A stretch of DNA of 64,000 nt, taken from Rhodococcus sp. KBS0724 (GTDB lineage: Bacteria > Actinomycetota > Actinomycetes > Mycobacteriales > Mycobacteriaceae). The notes below the pieces were generated by a model. The model ran no database searches and was not told the DNA's origin. It saw only the letters and a list, made by a program, of their open reading frames with translations. This document shows positions 62,075 to 64,000 of the stretch, piece by piece (position 1 is the stretch's first letter; each line of letters opens with the position of its first letter). The stretch is from positions 577,501-641,500 of the forward strand of contig NZ_VCBX02000001.1 of the NCBI RefSeq assembly GCF_005938745.2. Direction: 5' to 3'. The position numbers were made by a program, and so were the translations under genes.

Positions 62075-64000
62075 ATGAACCGTAAGACTGTGTTCCGTAA
62101 CGTGCTACTCGTAGCCGTCGTGCTGATGGTGATCTACGCCTTCAGTTACTTCGGTAACGACACCCGTGGCTTCAAGACCGTCGATACGTCGGTCGCGATC
62201 TCCCAGATAGACGCCAAAAACGTCACGTCTGCGCAGATCGACGACCGTGAGCAGCAGGTTCGCCTGTGGCTCAAGGAAGGTAACGACGCGACTGGTGGCC
62301 AGACGCAGATCTTGGCGAAGTACCCCGAGAGTGCGTCCCAGCAGATCTTCCAGGACATCGAGGGTGCCGGGCTCGAGAAGTTCAACACCACCGTCACCAC
62401 TCAGAGTTGGCTGACGTCGATTCTGCTGTTCGTCCTGCCGATGATCATTCTGTTCGGCATCTTCTTCTTCGTCATGAACCGCATGCAGGGCGGCGGGGGT
62501 CGTGGCGGCGTGATGGGCTTCGGTAAGTCGAAGGCCAAGCAGCTGTCCAAGGACATGCCCAAGACCACGTTCGCCGATGTCGCCGGTGCGGACGAAGCTG
62601 TCGAAGAGCTGTACGAAATCAAGGACTTCCTGCAGAATCCGACGCGCTACCAGGCCCTCGGTGCCAAGATTCCGCGCGGTGTTCTGCTGTACGGGCCTCC
62701 CGGTACCGGTAAGACGCTGCTCGCTCGCGCTGTTGCAGGCGAAGCCGGCGTCCCGTTCTTCACGATCTCCGGTTCGGACTTCGTCGAGATGTTTGTCGGT
62801 GTCGGCGCGTCGCGTGTTCGTGACATGTTCGAGCAGGCCAAGCAGAACAGCCCCTGCATCATCTTCGTCGACGAGATCGACGCCGTCGGTCGTCAGCGCG
62901 GCGCAGGTCTCGGCGGCGGACACGACGAGCGCGAGCAGACGCTCAACCAGTTGCTCGTCGAGATGGACGGCTTCGGTGATCGCACCGGCATCATCTTGAT
63001 CGCCGCAACCAACCGCCCCGACATTCTCGACCCGGCTCTGCTGCGTCCGGGCCGCTTCGACCGTCAGATTCCGGTCGGCGCCCCCGACCTTGCCGGCCGC
63101 CGCGCAATCCTGCGTGTTCATTCGCAGGGCAAGCCGATCGATCCCAACGCAGACCTCGAGGGGCTCGCCAAGCGAACCGTCGGTATGTCGGGCGCCGATC
63201 TGGCCAACGTCATCAACGAAGCTGCACTGCTCACAGCGCGCGAGAACGGCACCGTCATCACGGAAGCCGCTCTCGAAGAATCCGTCGACCGCGTTGTCGG
63301 TGGACCGCGTCGCAAGAGCCGCATCATCAGCGAGCACGAGAAGAAGATCACCGCGTACCACGAGGGTGGACACACTCTTGCCGCGTGGGCGATGCCCGAC
63401 ATCGAGCCCGTCTACAAGGTCACCATCCTCGCTCGCGGTCGCACCGGCGGCCACGCGATGACGGTGCCCGAGGACGACAAGGGTTTGATGACGCGCTCCG
63501 AGATGATCGCTCGTCTCGTGATGGCGATGGGTGGACGCGCCGCGGAGGAATTGGTCTTCCACGAGCCCACCACCGGAGCGTCGTCGGATATCGACATGGC
63601 CACCAAGATCGCTCGCGCGATGGTCACCGAATACGGCATGAGCGCCAAGCTCGGTGCAGTCCGCTACGGGCAGGAGGGCGGCGATCCGTTCCTCGGCCGC
63701 TCGATGGGCGTGCAGTCCGACTACTCGCACGAGATCGCCCGCGAGATCGACGAGGAGGTGCGCAACCTCATCGAGGCCGCGCACACCGAAGCGTGGGCAA
63801 TTCTCAGCGAGTACCGTGACGCCCTCGACCTCATTGCCAGCGAACTGCTCGAGCGTGAGACGCTGACCCGCAAGGATCTGGAAAAGATTCTGGCCGGCGT
63901 CGAAAAGCGTCCGCGCATCACGGCTTTCAATGATTTCGGTGGCCGCACGCCGTCGGATCGTCCGCCGGTCAAGACGCCGCGCGAATTGGCGATCGAGCGT
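62075..64000 (+). CDS. ftsH: ATP-dependent zinc metalloprotease FtsH (3' end outside window)
   Basis: 642 codons are present and the frame is open at the right edge. Two membrane segments (about 9-27 and 112-134) flank an extracytoplasmic loop. AAA+ module: Walker A GPPGTGKT (207-214), Walker [10 protein letters not shown] near 262-270, and SRH with [19 protein letters not shown]. Zinc protease HEGGH (429-433) and the third ligand Asp in [12 protein letters not shown]. Degrades membrane and regulatory proteins. The 240-bp gap to hpt probably carries its own promoter. The start ATG is at 62075. Confidence 0.97.
   Translation, partial: MNRKTVFRNVLLVAVVLMVIYAFSYFGNDTRGFKTVDTSVAISQIDAKNVTSAQIDDREQQVRLWLKEGNDATGGQTQILAKYPESASQQIFQDIEGAGLEKFNTTVTTQSWLTSILLFVLPMIILFGIFFFVMNRMQGGGGRGGVMGFGKSKAKQLSKDMPKTTFADVAGADEAVEELYEIKDFLQNPTRYQALGAKIPRGVLLYGPPGTGKTLLARAVAGEAGVPFFTISGSDFVEMFVGVGASRVRDMFEQAKQNSPCIIFVDEIDAVGRQRGAGLGGGHDEREQTLNQLLVEMDGFGDRTGIILIAATNRPDILDPALLRPGRFDRQIPVGAPDLAGRRAILRVHSQGKPIDPNADLEGLAKRTVGMSGADLANVINEAALLTARENGTVITEAALEESVDRVVGGPRRKSRIISEHEKKITAYHEGGHTLAAWAMPDIEPVYKVTILARGRTGGHAMTVPEDDKGLMTRSEMIARLVMAMGGRAAEELVFHEPTTGASSDIDMATKIARAMVTEYGMSAKLGAVRYGQEGGDPFLGRSMGVQSDYSHEIAREIDEEVRNLIEAAHTEAWAILSEYRDALDLIASELLERETLTRKDLEKILAGVEKRPRITAFNDFGGRTPSDRPPVKTPRELAIER

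Noticed and set aside
62105..63784. A 559-codon minus-strand frame opposite ftsH
   Set aside because: It is the antisense shadow of the ftsH reading frame; the plus strand has full AAA+ and zinc-protease motifs.

Overview
The window is high-GC actinobacterial chromosome, most consistent with Rhodococcus (R. erythropolis/qingshengii-like). The evidence is the 23S-5S rRNA sequence, frequent GTG/TTG starts, a SAM-IV riboswitch, a DUF2342-tilS-hpt-ftsH cell-division/housekeeping block, and a large set of accessory regulators. Species assignment is inference. I see no transposase, phage, integrase, CRISPR array or tRNA gene.

Layout. 1-1.5 kb: the 3' part of a 23S rRNA gene, the spacer, 5S rRNA and a terminator. 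1.6-6.8 kb: a MocR-type regulator divergent from an AhpD-like protein, then an SDR-GntR-MFS run and a DUF4259 protein. 6.8-14 kb (minus strand): an M1 peptidase translationally coupled to a 1304-residue Pls/PosA-type membrane NRPS (adenylation, carrier, six membrane segments, three tandem acyltransferase-like domains), preceded by a BetP-like BCCT carrier. The adenylation pocket reads as one for a cationic amino acid, so this looks like a poly(basic amino acid) synthetase. 14.5-17.3 kb: a GerW-like protein, then a promoter, SAM-IV riboswitch, cysteine desulfurase-like enzyme and an internally shortened luciferase-fold protein. 17.3-24 kb: PaaX regulator, anchored alpha/beta hydrolase, PH-like protein, CGNR regulator, orphan peptide-binding lipoprotein and a methyltransferase with a His-rich N terminus.

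24-36 kb is a catabolic locus: ureohydrolase, XRE-cupin regulator, C-N hydrolase, FAD amino-acid oxidase/monooxygenase, large NAD-glutamate dehydrogenase, PucR regulator, GabT and GabD. Together these match the oxygenase route from arginine (via 4-guanidinobutyramide, 4-guanidinobutyrate and GABA to succinate), with lysine (DavBATD-like) as an alternative or additional substrate. The two inner transcription units share a GAAAC-N4-GTTGACA sequence. 36-39.5 kb: flavin reductase, YbaK, a DUF3533-like membrane protein divergent from a TetR regulator with two tandem operators, and a GNAT.

39.7-52.3 kb is a complete Ter stress module. It holds a TerC-family DUF475 protein, TerD, a helical protein, an HpcH-type lyase, two phosphoribosyltransferases and a HAD phosphatase (joined by three ATGA overlaps), a TerD-linker-TerD fusion, a secreted GDSL hydrolase, a TerD fused to a degenerate FtsK-like domain, a LuxR-type HTH protein and TerB. 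In the published comparative-genomic view of such modules the enzymes make a nucleoside-like metabolite; that product is not established.

52.3-64 kb: OHCU decarboxylase-like protein, APC permease, Tat/lipoprotein polysaccharide deacetylase, a small membrane protein, a crotonase, inorganic pyrophosphatase, then dacB, a DUF2342 metalloprotease, tilS, hpt and the 5' 642 codons of ftsH, which runs off the right edge.
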